Source: Verrucomicrobiota bacterium
GTDB taxonomy: Bacteria > Verrucomicrobiota > Kiritimatiellia > CAIQIC01 > JAGNIJ01
NCBI GenBank assembly: GCA_022710725.1
Contig: JAKLGK010000003.1
Location: forward strand, 1 to 64,000
DNA: 64,000 bases
Direction: 5' to 3'
The position numbers and the translations under genes are program-made. The first letter of the stretch is position 1. Each line of letters starts with the position of its first letter. Below the pieces are notes generated by a model. The model saw only the letters and a program-made list of their open reading frames with translations, made no database searches and was not told the DNA's origin. Positions 17,584-25,624 of this stretch are shown here, one piece after another.

Positions 17584-18572
17584 ACTCGAAACGGAGGGGA
17601 ATGAGCGTTGGGGCGCTGCTGGGGCTGCTCCTTCTGCAGCCCTGTTTTGCCGGGACGCGGGAGGAGCGCCTGGCCGTGGTCCAGTTCATCCATCCGGGCT
17701 CGGAACACGAGCCGGATTCGGCGGATGGCCGCTCCTGGAACACGGATGCGCACCGCCGGAAGTTTCTCCTCCAGCCGGGCCGCTATCTCGCGTCGCTGGA
17801 ATCCAAACCCGTCGCCGCGGACCTCGTCTTCTGGGGCGAGTTCGAGCCGCCGACCCGGCTGGTCAGGACATTCCCCGAGACCGGCGGGGACATGCCCCGG
17901 CACCTTTTTACACCCGATCCGGTGGCCTTCTATCCGCACGATCCGCCCTTGATGAACACGGATCCCTTCGTCTTCGGCGGCCGGTTTTTCTACAGCATCT
18001 GCAAGCAGAACAACCGGCGCGGCCCGACCGCGCTTCAGCGCCTGGCCCGCGGTTCGGTCATTCTCTTCGGCTCCGGCCGCGGACGCGACCGGTTCGTGGT
18101 CGACACGGTCTTCGTCGTCGCCGACTACGTGGACTGGAACCTCTCCAACTACCGCGAGCGGCTGAAGGATGTCGTGCCGCCGGAATACTTCCACTCGACC
18201 CTCGAACCCATTGCCTACGAGATGCAAGTCCGGAACCTGACGCCCTCGCAGACGTTCCGGCTGTACATCGGCGCGACGTTCGACCGGCCGTGCGAGGGGA
18301 TGTACAGTTTCTTTCCCTGCCGGCCGTATCGGCAGGAAGCCAATACGGGATTCGCGCGGCCCGTGCTGCGCCGGCCGGGGATCATCACCGACAACCTGAC
18401 CCAGGGCCAGCGGCTCAATCCGATGCCGGACGCGGCGACGGTCCGCGAAATCTGGGAGGACATCGCGCGGCAGGTGCTGGGGCAGGGGCTCGACCTCGGC
18501 GTGCATGCCGAGATGCCGCGGATCAGGCAGGTAGGGCGGCTTGGCCCAAGCCGCCGTGATACGGCGCGTTGA
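17577..18572 (+). CDS. Conserved protein of unknown function (HPGSEH family)
   Basis: A 331-residue protein whose conserved core starts at VVQFIHPGSEHEPD and runs through HRRKFLLQPGRY, ADLVFWGEFEPP, NTDPFVFGGRFFYSICKQ and LARGSVILFGS. I recognise the style of a conserved cytosolic family but know no function. The start is uncertain. ATG 17577 or 17601 gives a plausible signal peptide (SKRRGMSVGALLGLLLLQPCFAG), while GTG 17677 has a good GGAGGAG site 9 bases upstream and begins at the conserved core. The last 14 or so residues and the TGA stop are encoded by repeat copy B. It is convergent with an HMUDK_hel-like gene. Confidence 0.6.
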   Translation: MLHSKRRGMSVGALLGLLLLQPCFAGTREERLAVVQFIHPGSEHEPDSADGRSWNTDAHRRKFLLQPGRYLASLESKPVAADLVFWGEFEPPTRLVRTFPETGGDMPRHLFTPDPVAFYPHDPPLMNTDPFVFGGRFFYSICKQNNRRGPTALQRLARGSVILFGSGRGRDRFVVDTVFVVADYVDWNLSNYRERLKDVVPPEYFHSTLEPIAYEMQVRNLTPSQTFRLYIGATFDRPCEGMYSFFPCRPYRQEANTGFARPVLRRPGIITDNLTQGQRLNPMPDAATVREIWEDIARQVLGQGLDLGVHAEMPRIRQVGRLGPSRRDTAR

Positions 18573-18587
18573 GCCAACGCGCCCTAC
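18531..18587. repeat. 57-bp double-hairpin repeat, copy B
   Basis: Same orientation and layout as copy A: GTAGGG, the palindrome GGCGGCTTG-GCCC-AAGCCGCC, linker GTGATAC, the palindrome GGCGCGTTG-AGCC-AACGCGCC, CCCTAC. It sits between two convergent genes and supplies the stop codons of both (TGA of the plus-strand gene, TAG of the minus-strand gene). Confidence 0.85.
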
Positions 18588-19471
18588 CGGTTCGGCGTGA
18601 ACAGGTTCCGCCCCTCGAATCGCTTCGTACCGTTGACGTAACTGTAGTACTTCCGGCACTCGCAGCAAAGGTACTCGACGTCGATGGGCGTGAAGGCCCG
18701 CCGCGCCTCGGGCCAATAGACGGACTGCAGTTCGATCATCTTCGCCATGGTCGCTTCGTGATCCGGCAGCCCGAGGTGTTTCTGCAGCAGGTCCATGAAC
18801 GGCGCGGACCCGATGCCGGTCGGGACCGGGCTGTCCGGCCGGATGAGCGACGGATCGAACCAGGCGATATCGGCGACGGCCATGAAGATGGGAAAGTCGT
18901 TGCTCATGCGGAATTCCGCGTTGATTCGCCGCGTGGCCGTGACCACGTGGCCCGCCGCGCCGCGCACGCAGGCCTCCAGGAACCCGAGCGCGCGCGGGAT
19001 GAGTTCGATGCCGCCTTCCAGGCGATCGTACGTCCGATTCTCCCAGCGTGCTTCGACCACGGGATAGGCTTCCGAGAACCACGGCTGGGCCGTTTCATGC
19101 AGGAGAAAATGCCGCAGCCGCGCCGGCTGTCGAAGGAGAGGGGGCTCCATCGCGTCAAGCGTCGTGTCCCGGTTGCACCAGCGGGCAAAGAACAGGGCGT
19201 GCAGGAGTTCCGGCAGGGACGATCCCGCCCGCCGCACGAACCGGACGACGGCCCGGGAGCCCCGGTCGTCCTCGCGGAAGACGTTCAGGAACCGGCCGCG
19301 CTGGAAGATCGGGTCGGCGCTCCACTGCGGCGGTTCGCCGCGCTCGCGCTTTTCGCGGATGCGCTCCCGTTCCCGGCACCAGTCGAAGAAAGCCCGCACG
19401 GGATCAGCCAGCTCCAGGCCCCGGAGCGCATCCCGGTAGGGATTCGCCGCGGAGTTCACGCGCTGCACCAT
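18584..19471 (-). CDS. HMUDK_hel-like protein, predicted DNA base hypermodification
   Basis: A 295-residue protein that closely follows the pattern of the 5-hmdU DNA kinase helical domain family (putative DNA base hypermodification proteins). RAFFDWCRERERIREKRERGEPPQWSADPI (residues 27-55) leads into FQRGRFLNVFREDDRGSRAV (56-75), and the C-terminus has the DVEYLCCECRKYYSYVNG element (from about 264). In that family the domain is linked to making complex thymine derivatives in phage and some bacterial DNA. No kinase domain is fused. ATG 19471 overlaps the stop of the MBL-fold gene by 16 bases, so the two are cotranslated. The TAG stop is provided by repeat copy B. Family assignment is by eye. 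Confidence 0.65.
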   Translation of the reverse strand: MVQRVNSAANPYRDALRGLELADPVRAFFDWCRERERIREKRERGEPPQWSADPIFQRGRFLNVFREDDRGSRAVVRFVRRAGSSLPELLHALFFARWCNRDTTLDAMEPPLLRQPARLRHFLLHETAQPWFSEAYPVVEARWENRTYDRLEGGIELIPRALGFLEACVRGAAGHVVTATRRINAEFRMSNDFPIFMAVADIAWFDPSLIRPDSPVPTGIGSAPFMDLLQKHLGLPDHEATMAKMIELQSVYWPEARRAFTPIDVEYLCCECRKYYSYVNGTKRFEGRNLFTPNR

Positions 19472-20241
19472 ATTTCGCTGACCCGGTCCGGGAAGGTCAG
19501 GCTCACGCCGATGCGCGCATGGCCGGCCTGGTCGAGCATCTGCCGGGCCGTCTTCAGGGCCAGGTCCTGGCGGTTGCACTCCTCGCTCAAGTGAACGAGG
19601 AACACGTGCTCCAATTCCGGGCCGGCGAGTTCGCAGACCAGGCGCGCCGCCGAGGCGTTGGAGAGGTGGCCCTGCCGGCCGGCGATCCGTTGCTTCAGTT
19701 GCCACGGGCGCTCGGCCTCCAGGAGCAGCCGTTCGTCGTGGTTCGATTCGATTACCAGCACGCGGCAGCCCTTGAGCCGCTCGCGGACCAGGCCCGTCGC
19801 AACGCCGATGTCAGTGGCGATGCCCACCCGCTCGCGGCCCGCGGCGATGACGAAGCCCACCGGCTCGTAGGCGTCGTGGGACACCGCGAACGGCTCCACG
19901 GTCAGGTCGCCGATGGAGAAGGCAAATCCCGTGCTGAATACCTTCCACGCCAGGTCGTTCAGGTCGGGGTTGCGCTGGAGCGCCTCGATCGTCCCGGTGT
20001 TGGCGTACAGGTCCAGGCCGTGCCGCCGCTGCAATGCGCGCAGCCCGGCCGTGTGATCGTTGTGTTCGTGGCTGACGCACACCGCCCGGATGCGGGCGGC
20101 CGGTATCTCGAGCAGGTCGAGACGACGGAGCGTCTCCTTGCCGCTCAACCCGGCGTCGATGAGGATCCCCGTCCGCGTGGATCCCACGAAAATGCAGTTC
20201 CCCGAACTGCCGCTGGCCAGCACGCAAACCTGTAAAGACAT
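19456..20241 (-). CDS. MBL-fold metallo-hydrolase (YycJ/WalJ-like)
   Basis: A 261-residue metallo-beta-lactamase-fold protein with N-terminal VCVLASGSSGNCIFVGS, which is typical of YycJ/WalJ-like proteins (predicted 5' exonucleases or phosphodiesterases). The metal site HEHNDH is at 58-63, and there are later ligands in AVSHD and GIATDIG and in the VLVIESNHD segment. I chose ATG 20241, because the longer frame enters the neighbouring divergent gene. It is transcribed divergently from the sugar cluster and is followed by the overlapping HMUDK_hel-like gene, which suggests joint action on DNA or nucleotides (inference). Confidence 0.85.
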   Translation of the reverse strand: MSLQVCVLASGSSGNCIFVGSTRTGILIDAGLSGKETLRRLDLLEIPAARIRAVCVSHEHNDHTAGLRALQRRHGLDLYANTGTIEALQRNPDLNDLAWKVFSTGFAFSIGDLTVEPFAVSHDAYEPVGFVIAAGRERVGIATDIGVATGLVRERLKGCRVLVIESNHDERLLLEAERPWQLKQRIAGRQGHLSNASAARLVCELAGPELEHVFLVHLSEECNRQDLALKTARQMLDQAGHARIGVSLTFPDRVSEIWCSA

Positions 20242-20264
20242 GGTCTTCCGATTCTCCGGCCGCG

Positions 20265-20273
20265 AGTATACCA
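20265..20273 (-). promoter_or_regulatory. Extended -10 promoter element for the MBL gene
   Basis: On the minus strand TGG-TATACT forms an extended -10 element. The -35 region 16 bases upstream is poor (TTCTCC). Transcription would start about 17 bases before ATG 20241. Confidence 0.4.
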
Positions 20274-20333
20274 TATTGAAGCCGCGGGAGAATCCTGATG
20301 ACTCGGCTTGATTTTCAGGCCGCGGACAGGCAT

Positions 20334-20368
20334 TTTCTCCCTGCCGACAGGCAAAAAGACGGGAGAAA
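20334..20368 (+). promoter_or_regulatory. Hairpin enclosing the ribosome-binding site of the first epimerase gene
   Basis: TTTCTCCC (20334-20341) pairs with GGGAGAAA (20361-20368), which contains the ribosome-binding site for ATG 20371. An inner TGCC/GGCA stem with a GACA loop stabilises it. Translation of the sugar cluster could be controlled by opening this structure. Confidence 0.4.
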
Positions 20369-20370
20369 CC

Positions 20371-21378
20371 ATGAGCAACGCGCAGACATTTCCGACGATC
20401 CTGGTCACGGGCGGCGGCGGTTACGTGGGCAGCGCCCTTGTGCCGGCCCTCCTGAAGCAGGGGCACAAGGTGAGGGTCGTGGACACGTTCTGGTACGGCG
20501 AGAACGTGTTCGCCGACTGTAACAGCCACCCGGCCCTGACGCGCATCGCGAAGGACATCCGCGACACGGCCGCCATGAAGGAGGCCATGCGCGGCGTGGA
20601 CGCCGTCATCCATCTGGCCTGCATCTCCAACGATCCCAGCTTCGAGCTCGATCCCAAGCTCGGCAAGGGTATTAACCTGGACGCCTTCCCCGGCCTTGTC
20701 GAGGCCGCGAAGGCCGGCGGCGTGAAGCGGTTCATCTACGCCAGTTCGTCCAGCGTGTACGGCGTCAAGGAGCAGCCCGACGTCCGCGAGGACGATCCGC
20801 CTGCTCCGCTGACGGACTACTCCAGGTTCAAGCTCGAGTGCGAGAAACTGCTGATGAAACTCGGCGGCGGGATGACCCGCGTGATCGTCCGGCCGGCGAC
20901 GGTCTGCGGCTACGCGCCGCGCTTACGCCTCGACCTGACGGTCAACATCCTGACGATCCACGCCCTGGTGAATCGCAAGATCCGGATCTTCGGCGGCAGG
21001 CAGATGCGGCCGAACCTGCACGTGCTGGACATGGTCCGCGCCTACGAGATGTTCCTCGCGGCCCCCGCGGAGAAGATCGACGGCGTGCCGTTCAACGTCG
21101 GGTTCCGGAACGAGACCGTCGAAAACATCGCCGGGATCGTCAAGCGCACCATCGGCGACGAGGGCATCGCGCTGGAATACGTGCCGACCGACGACAACCG
21201 CTCCTACCATGTCAATTCGGACCGGGTCCGCCGGGTCCTGGGCTTCGAACCGAAGTACAACATCGAGGACGCCGTGCGGAGCATCGTCGAGGCCTACCGC
21301 GCCGGGAAGATCCCGGACCCGATGACCAACCCGATGTACCACAACATAAAGCGGATGCACCAGTTGTCGCTGGGCTGA
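20371..21378 (+). CDS. NAD-dependent sugar epimerase/dehydratase (extended SDR)
   Basis: A 335-residue extended short-chain dehydrogenase with the Rossmann motif GGGGYVG at 14-20, catalytic serine in ASSSSVYG (about 125-131) and the YxxxK pair Tyr150/Lys154 in LTDYSRFKLECEK. It acts on nucleotide sugars by oxidation, epimerisation or dehydration; the exact substrate is not clear. It opens an eight-gene cluster ending at 27531. The ribosome-binding site GGGAG lies in a hairpin. Confidence 0.85.
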   Translation: MSNAQTFPTILVTGGGGYVGSALVPALLKQGHKVRVVDTFWYGENVFADCNSHPALTRIAKDIRDTAAMKEAMRGVDAVIHLACISNDPSFELDPKLGKGINLDAFPGLVEAAKAGGVKRFIYASSSSVYGVKEQPDVREDDPPAPLTDYSRFKLECEKLLMKLGGGMTRVIVRPATVCGYAPRLRLDLTVNILTIHALVNRKIRIFGGRQMRPNLHVLDMVRAYEMFLAAPAEKIDGVPFNVGFRNETVENIAGIVKRTIGDEGIALEYVPTDDNRSYHVNSDRVRRVLGFEPKYNIEDAVRSIVEAYRAGKIPDPMTNPMYHNIKRMHQLSLG

Positions 21379-21389
21379 AGGCGGATCGC

Positions 21390-22007
21390 GTGCACCTCGG
21401 CGTGGATTTCGACAACACTCTGGTCAGCTACGACGAACTGTTCCACCGGTGCGCGCTGGAGCGCGGCTTGATCCCCGCGGACCTGCCGCGAACCAAGTCG
21501 GCCGTCCGCGCGCATCTCTGGGCGTTGCCGGACGGCAACACGCCATGGACCGAGTTGCAGGGATTGGTCTACGGGACGCGCATGGCGGAGGCGGCCTTTT
21601 TTGCCGGTGCGCGCGAGGCACTGGTCCTGTGTCGGGAGCGCGGCATCCGGGTTTCCATCATCAGCCACAAGCTGGAGTTTCCGGCGCGGGGCCCGCGCGT
21701 AAGCCTGCGTAAGGCCTCGCTGGAATGGATGGAGGCGCAGGGGTTCTTCGATCCCGCCGCGATAGGATTGGCCCGGGAGGCGATATTCTTCGAATCGTCT
21801 CGAGAGGCAAAGCTGGCCCGCATCGCGGGCGAGCGCTGCACCCATTTCGTGGATGACCTGCCCGAGGTGCTGGACGCGCCCGGTTTCCCGGCTGCCGTCG
21901 AGAAGTGGTTCTTCGATCCGACCGGCAGCGCCAAATGGCCCGCGGGCGCCCGGCGATTCGGCTCATGGGCGGAGATCCGGAGCCACCTGGAGACGATGAG
22001 ACCATGA
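21390..22007 (+). CDS. HAD-superfamily phosphatase-like protein
   Basis: A 205-residue haloacid dehalogenase-fold protein. It starts at GTG 21390, so that motif I GVDFDNT (Asp6 nucleophile, Asp8) is at the N-terminus. VSIISHKLEFPARGP fits motif II with a Ser, and FVDDLPEVLDAPG is the acidic motif IV. It likely removes phosphate from a sugar phosphate intermediate. The kinase gene that follows overlaps its stop by ATGA, so a linked phosphatase-kinase step is plausible. Confidence 0.75.
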   Translation: MHLGVDFDNTLVSYDELFHRCALERGLIPADLPRTKSAVRAHLWALPDGNTPWTELQGLVYGTRMAEAAFFAGAREALVLCRERGIRVSIISHKLEFPARGPRVSLRKASLEWMEAQGFFDPAAIGLAREAIFFESSREAKLARIAGERCTHFVDDLPEVLDAPGFPAAVEKWFFDPTGSAKWPAGARRFGSWAEIRSHLETMRP

Positions 22008-23059
22008 TACCGGACATTCCGAAGGAAATCCTGTCCGCCCTCGAGCGGATGCTGGGCCGCGCGCCGGAGCGGGTCACGCGGCTTCCGGGCGGCGCGAACA
22101 ATCTGGTCCTGGAAATCGTGCTGGGGCATTCCCGCTACCTGGCCAAGGCATATTTTCAGCACAAGAACGATCCCCGCGACCGGCTGGGCGCGGAGTTCGG
22201 CATGCTGACGTTCCTTTGGCGGCACGGCGTCAGGGAGGTGCCCGAGCCGCTGCAGTCCGACCCGGCGCGGAAGATCGGGATCTTTGAATACGTGGACGGC
22301 ATGCGGCTCGCGCCGGGCGAAGTGACCGCGCCGGATGTCCGGCAATTGGTGGACCTGCTGACCGCCATGTGGCGGCTGCGCGGCGAGTCGGACGCGCAGG
22401 ACATGGCCCCCGCGTCCGACGCCTGCTTCTCGATCCGGGGTTACATGGAAAACGTGGGCGGCCGGTTCCAACGCATCCGGAATGCGCTGGAGCAGGGCGG
22501 GGCCGTCCTCGAGGCCGAGGCGTACATCCGCGGCGACATGGCGCGGACATGGGAGCGTATCCTGGACTTCATGGAGCAGGGCGCGAAGGAGGCGGGCCTG
22601 GACGCGGCCCTGCCGCTGGAGCGCGCGGAACAGACGCTGAATCCGGCCGACCACGGTTTCCACAACACGCTCCGCGAGGCGAACGGCCGGCTGCGTTTCC
22701 TCGATTTCGAGTACTCCGGTTGGGACGACCCGGCGCAGATGATCTGCAACGCGCTGTGGCAGCCCGCCGTGCCCCTGCCGGACCGGCAGCGGAAGCCGTT
22801 CCTGAAACGGGTATTCAAGGGCCTCGAAGGCGACGCGGCCCTGGCCGCGCGGTCGCGGCTGGCCTACCCGATCCTGGGCTTCAAGTGGGCCTGCATCATG
22901 CTGAACGAATTCCTCCCGGTGTCCGAGGAGCGGCGGCGTTTCGCGGGCACGCGGCCGGAGGACCGGCGTCGGGAGCAGTTGGAGAAATCGCGGCGGCGGC
23001 TCATGGACATCGAGGACTACCTGGCCGCGCCGTCTCTTTTTGATGGAATTGCCTTCTGA
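22004..23059 (+). CDS. Aminoglycoside/choline kinase-like phosphotransferase
   Basis: A 351-residue kinase of the APH fold. The N-lobe has LPGGANNLVLEIVLGHSRYLAKAYF with the ATP-binding Lys. The catalytic loop is LNPADHGFHNTL, with Asp216 and Asn221, although the usual HGD is replaced by PAD. The metal-binding Asp234 is in LRFLDFEYSGWDDP. It probably phosphorylates a sugar, sugar alcohol or amino alcohol that is built into the pathway of its neighbours. It overlaps the HAD gene by ATGA. Confidence 0.8.
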   Translation: MIPDIPKEILSALERMLGRAPERVTRLPGGANNLVLEIVLGHSRYLAKAYFQHKNDPRDRLGAEFGMLTFLWRHGVREVPEPLQSDPARKIGIFEYVDGMRLAPGEVTAPDVRQLVDLLTAMWRLRGESDAQDMAPASDACFSIRGYMENVGGRFQRIRNALEQGGAVLEAEAYIRGDMARTWERILDFMEQGAKEAGLDAALPLERAEQTLNPADHGFHNTLREANGRLRFLDFEYSGWDDPAQMICNALWQPAVPLPDRQRKPFLKRVFKGLEGDAALAARSRLAYPILGFKWACIMLNEFLPVSEERRRFAGTRPEDRRREQLEKSRRRLMDIEDYLAAPSLFDGIAF

Positions 23060-23095
23060 TCCCGGTATAGTGTCTCGGCCTAACACGGATGATGA

Positions 23096-23917
23096 ATGAG
23101 CGCAGCCTTGGACCAGCGAGCCCTCGAACAGAGGCTGGAAATACTCAAGATACTTGAGTTCTCCCGGCGTGGGCACATCGGGTCCACCTTCTCGCTGCTG
23201 GAAATCGTGCGCGTCCTCTACGACGACATCCTTCGGATCGATCCGAAGAACCCCCTGTGGCCGGACCGCGACCGCTTCGTGTTGAGCAAGGGCCACGGCA
23301 GCCTTTCGCTGTATGTGAACCTGGCCGAGAAGGGCTTCTTCCCGAAAGACGAGCTGTTCCGCTTCTGCAAGTTCAACGGCATCCTCGGCGGGCACCCGGA
23401 ATACGGGGTCGTGCCCGGCGTCGAGGCGAGCACGGGCGCGCTTGGCCACGGGCTCTCCATCGCCGTGGGCATGGCGCTGGCCGCGCGCATCGACCGCAAG
23501 GGCTACAAGGTGTTTGCGCTGATGGGCGATGGCGAGTGCGACGAGGGCAGCGTCTGGGAAGCCGCCTTGAGCGCCGGCAAGCACAAGTTGAGCCACCTGA
23601 CCGCGATCGTGGACTACAACAAGATGCAGTCCTACGGCCCGATCGACGAGATCCAGTCCCTCGAGCCCTTCGCCGACAAGTGGCGCGCGTTCGGGTTCGC
23701 CGCGACGGAGGTGGACGGGCACGACGTGGACGCCCTGCGCGCGCTCTTCAAGAGCCTGCCGCTGGACCCGGGCAAGCCGACCGCCATCATCGCCCACACA
23801 GTCAAGGGCAAGGGCATGTCCTGCATCGAGGGCAATCCCTCGTGGCACCACAAGACCAAGATCACCGACGCCGAGTTCGACCAGTTGTACGCCGACCTGG
23901 GATTCCCGCGAAAATGA
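23096..23917 (+). CDS. Transketolase, N-terminal (ThDP-binding) subunit
   Basis: A 273-residue split transketolase half that contains the thiamine diphosphate motif from GDG (144-146) to Asn175 in VDYNK, and conserved His residues in SRRGHIGS and SKGHGSLS. With the C-terminal half encoded next (ATGA overlap) it transfers two-carbon ketol units. In sugar-modification clusters such split enzymes are thought to add or rearrange carbon on unusual sugars rather than to serve the pentose phosphate pathway. Confidence 0.92.
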   Translation: MSAALDQRALEQRLEILKILEFSRRGHIGSTFSLLEIVRVLYDDILRIDPKNPLWPDRDRFVLSKGHGSLSLYVNLAEKGFFPKDELFRFCKFNGILGGHPEYGVVPGVEASTGALGHGLSIAVGMALAARIDRKGYKVFALMGDGECDEGSVWEAALSAGKHKLSHLTAIVDYNKMQSYGPIDEIQSLEPFADKWRAFGFAATEVDGHDVDALRALFKSLPLDPGKPTAIIAHTVKGKGMSCIEGNPSWHHKTKITDAEFDQLYADLGFPRK

Positions 23918-24837
23918 GGAAGGTCTGTTTAAAGAGCATGGCGAAGCTGGCCGCGATGGATGAGCGCGTGGTCTTCATCGGCTCGGACATCACCAAGCGC
24001 GACCTTGAGGACTTCTCGGACAACTTCCCCAGCCGCTTCTTCATGGAGGGTGTCTACGAGGCGCACATCGTCGGCATGGCCGCCGGCATGGCGCTGTGCG
24101 GGAAGATGCCCTACATCAATACCATCGCCACGTTCCTGACGCGCCGGTGCTACGAGCAGGTCCTGCTGGACGCCGGCCTGCACAAGCTCCCCGTGCGCCT
24201 GCTGGGCAGCGGAGGCGGGGTGGTCTACGCGCCGCTCGGGCCGACGCACCTCGCCAACGAGGACATCGCCATCCTGCGCGCGATCCCGCACATGTGCATC
24301 GTCGCGCCGTGCGACGCCGAGGAAATGGCGCGCCTGATGCCGCTCACCCTGAAGTGGCCCGGCCCCATGTACATCCGCTTCGCCAAGGGCGGTGACAAGG
24401 TCGTGTCGCGGCCCGATCTGCCCTTCGAGATCGGCAAGGGCATCCTGATGAAGGACGGCTCCGACGTTTTGCTGGTCACGACCGGCATCACGACACAGAT
24501 CGCCCTCGAAGCCGCCGCGACGCTGGCGGGCGAGGGGATCGGCGCGGCCGTCCTGCACATGCACACGGTCAAGCCGCTCGACGCGGAGCAACTGATCGCC
24601 CTCGCGGGCCGGGCCCGCGCGGTAGTGACGGCCGAGGAGCACACGATCATCGGAGGCCTGGGCAGCGCCGTGGCGGAGACCTTGCTCGAGGCCAGCGTGG
24701 CGAAGCCGTTCAAGCGCCTTGGGTTCCCGGATGTCTTCACCGAGGAACTCGGCTCCCAGAACGACATCATGGGCAAGTACGGAATCAGCGTGGACGGCCT
24801 CTGCAGCACGGCAAAAACGCTTTTGAAGATCAGCTGA
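23914..24837 (+). CDS. Transketolase, C-terminal subunit
   Basis: A 307-residue partner of the upstream half, with the pyrimidine-binding domain (SRFFMEGVYEAHIVGMAAGMALCG, containing the catalytic Glu) and the C-terminal domain (LLVTTGITTQIALEAAATLAGEGI and AEEHTIIGGLGSAVAE). It forms the active ThDP site with the N-terminal half. ATG 23914 overlaps the preceding stop. Confidence 0.92.
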   Translation: MRKVCLKSMAKLAAMDERVVFIGSDITKRDLEDFSDNFPSRFFMEGVYEAHIVGMAAGMALCGKMPYINTIATFLTRRCYEQVLLDAGLHKLPVRLLGSGGGVVYAPLGPTHLANEDIAILRAIPHMCIVAPCDAEEMARLMPLTLKWPGPMYIRFAKGGDKVVSRPDLPFEIGKGILMKDGSDVLLVTTGITTQIALEAAATLAGEGIGAAVLHMHTVKPLDAEQLIALAGRARAVVTAEEHTIIGGLGSAVAETLLEASVAKPFKRLGFPDVFTEELGSQNDIMGKYGISVDGLCSTAKTLLKIS

Positions 24838-24865
24838 CCGGAATCCAGCAACCAGAGGAGATCCC

Positions 24866-25531
24866 ATGAAGAAGCAGATAGACTGGCTCCAGGAATACAA
24901 CATGTCGAGCAAGCGCGACTACGTTGGCCGCGTGACGGCGTTCGACAAGGGCGAGTGCGCGGCCATCGCGAAGAAGTGGGGCCAGGAATACTGGGACGGC
25001 CCGCGGCAGTATGGCTTCGGCGGGTACAAGTATGACGGCCGCTGGCTCCCGTTTGCGCAGAAGCTGGCTAAACACTACGGCATCAAGCCGGGCCACCGGA
25101 TCCTGGACGTCGGCTGCGGCAAGGGCTTCCTCCTGCACGAGTTCACGCGCGCGGTGCCGGGCGTCGAGGTCGCGGGCCTCGATATCTCGCAGTACGGCAT
25201 CGATAACGCCAAGGAAGAGGTCAAGCCGTTCCTGACCGTCGGGCACTGCCGTAAGCTGCCGTATCCCGACAAGCACTTCGACTTTGTCTACTCCAACACG
25301 ACCCTGCACAACCTCCAGCCGCAGGACCTCTATCCCGCGATCAAGGAAATCGAGCGCGTGCGCAAGGGCGAGGCCTGGATCGGCGTCGAGTCCTACCGCA
25401 ACGAGAAGGAGAAGGCCAACCTGCTGTACTGGCAGCTGACCTGCGAGGCGTTCTTCTCCCCCGACGGCTGGCGCTGGTGGTTCGACCACTGCGGGTACCA
25501 GGGCGATTACGGGTTTATCTACTTTGAGTGA
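24866..25531 (+). CDS. Class I SAM-dependent methyltransferase
   Basis: A 221-residue protein with the SAM-binding motif ILDVGCGKGFLLHEF (motif I), the acidic GLDISQYGIDNAKEEV (motif II) and FDFVYSNTTLHNLQP (motif IV). A good ribosome-binding site (AGAGGAGA) lies before ATG 24866. It probably methylates a sugar or an intermediate of the cluster; O-, N- and C-methylation cannot be told apart. Confidence 0.85.
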   Translation: MKKQIDWLQEYNMSSKRDYVGRVTAFDKGECAAIAKKWGQEYWDGPRQYGFGGYKYDGRWLPFAQKLAKHYGIKPGHRILDVGCGKGFLLHEFTRAVPGVEVAGLDISQYGIDNAKEEVKPFLTVGHCRKLPYPDKHFDFVYSNTTLHNLQPQDLYPAIKEIERVRKGEAWIGVESYRNEKEKANLLYWQLTCEAFFSPDGWRWWFDHCGYQGDYGFIYFE

Positions 25532-25541
25532 ACAGGTCCTG

Positions 25542-25598
25542 GTAGGGCGCGTTGGCTCAACGCGCCGAAGTGCGGCGGCTTCAGCGAAGCCGCCCTAC
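25542..25598. repeat. 57-bp double-hairpin repeat, copy C (inverted)
   Basis: The same element as copies A and B in reverse orientation: GTAGGG, the palindrome GGCGCGTTG-GCTC-AACGCGCC, a 7-base linker, the palindrome GGCGGCTTC-AGC-GAAGCCGCC, CCCTAC. It separates the methyltransferase gene from the dehydrogenase gene inside the cluster. Confidence 0.85.
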
Positions 25599-25624
25599 CT
25601 GAATCACGACATGAAGGAAAAAGC

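Noticed and set aside
18531..18587. Repeat copy B as a simple bidirectional terminator
   Set aside because: The same 57-bp unit also lies upstream of recJ and inside the sugar cluster, and it has no T runs, so termination is not its shared feature. A side effect on RNA 3' ends remains possible.
23040..23071. A TTGATG/TATAGT promoter before the transketolase genes
   Set aside because: The spacing of 20 bases is poor and the genes are probably read from upstream.
21569..23851. A 760-codon minus-strand frame over the kinase and transketolase genes
   Set aside because: No domain is visible, while the plus-strand genes have clear motifs and overlapping starts.
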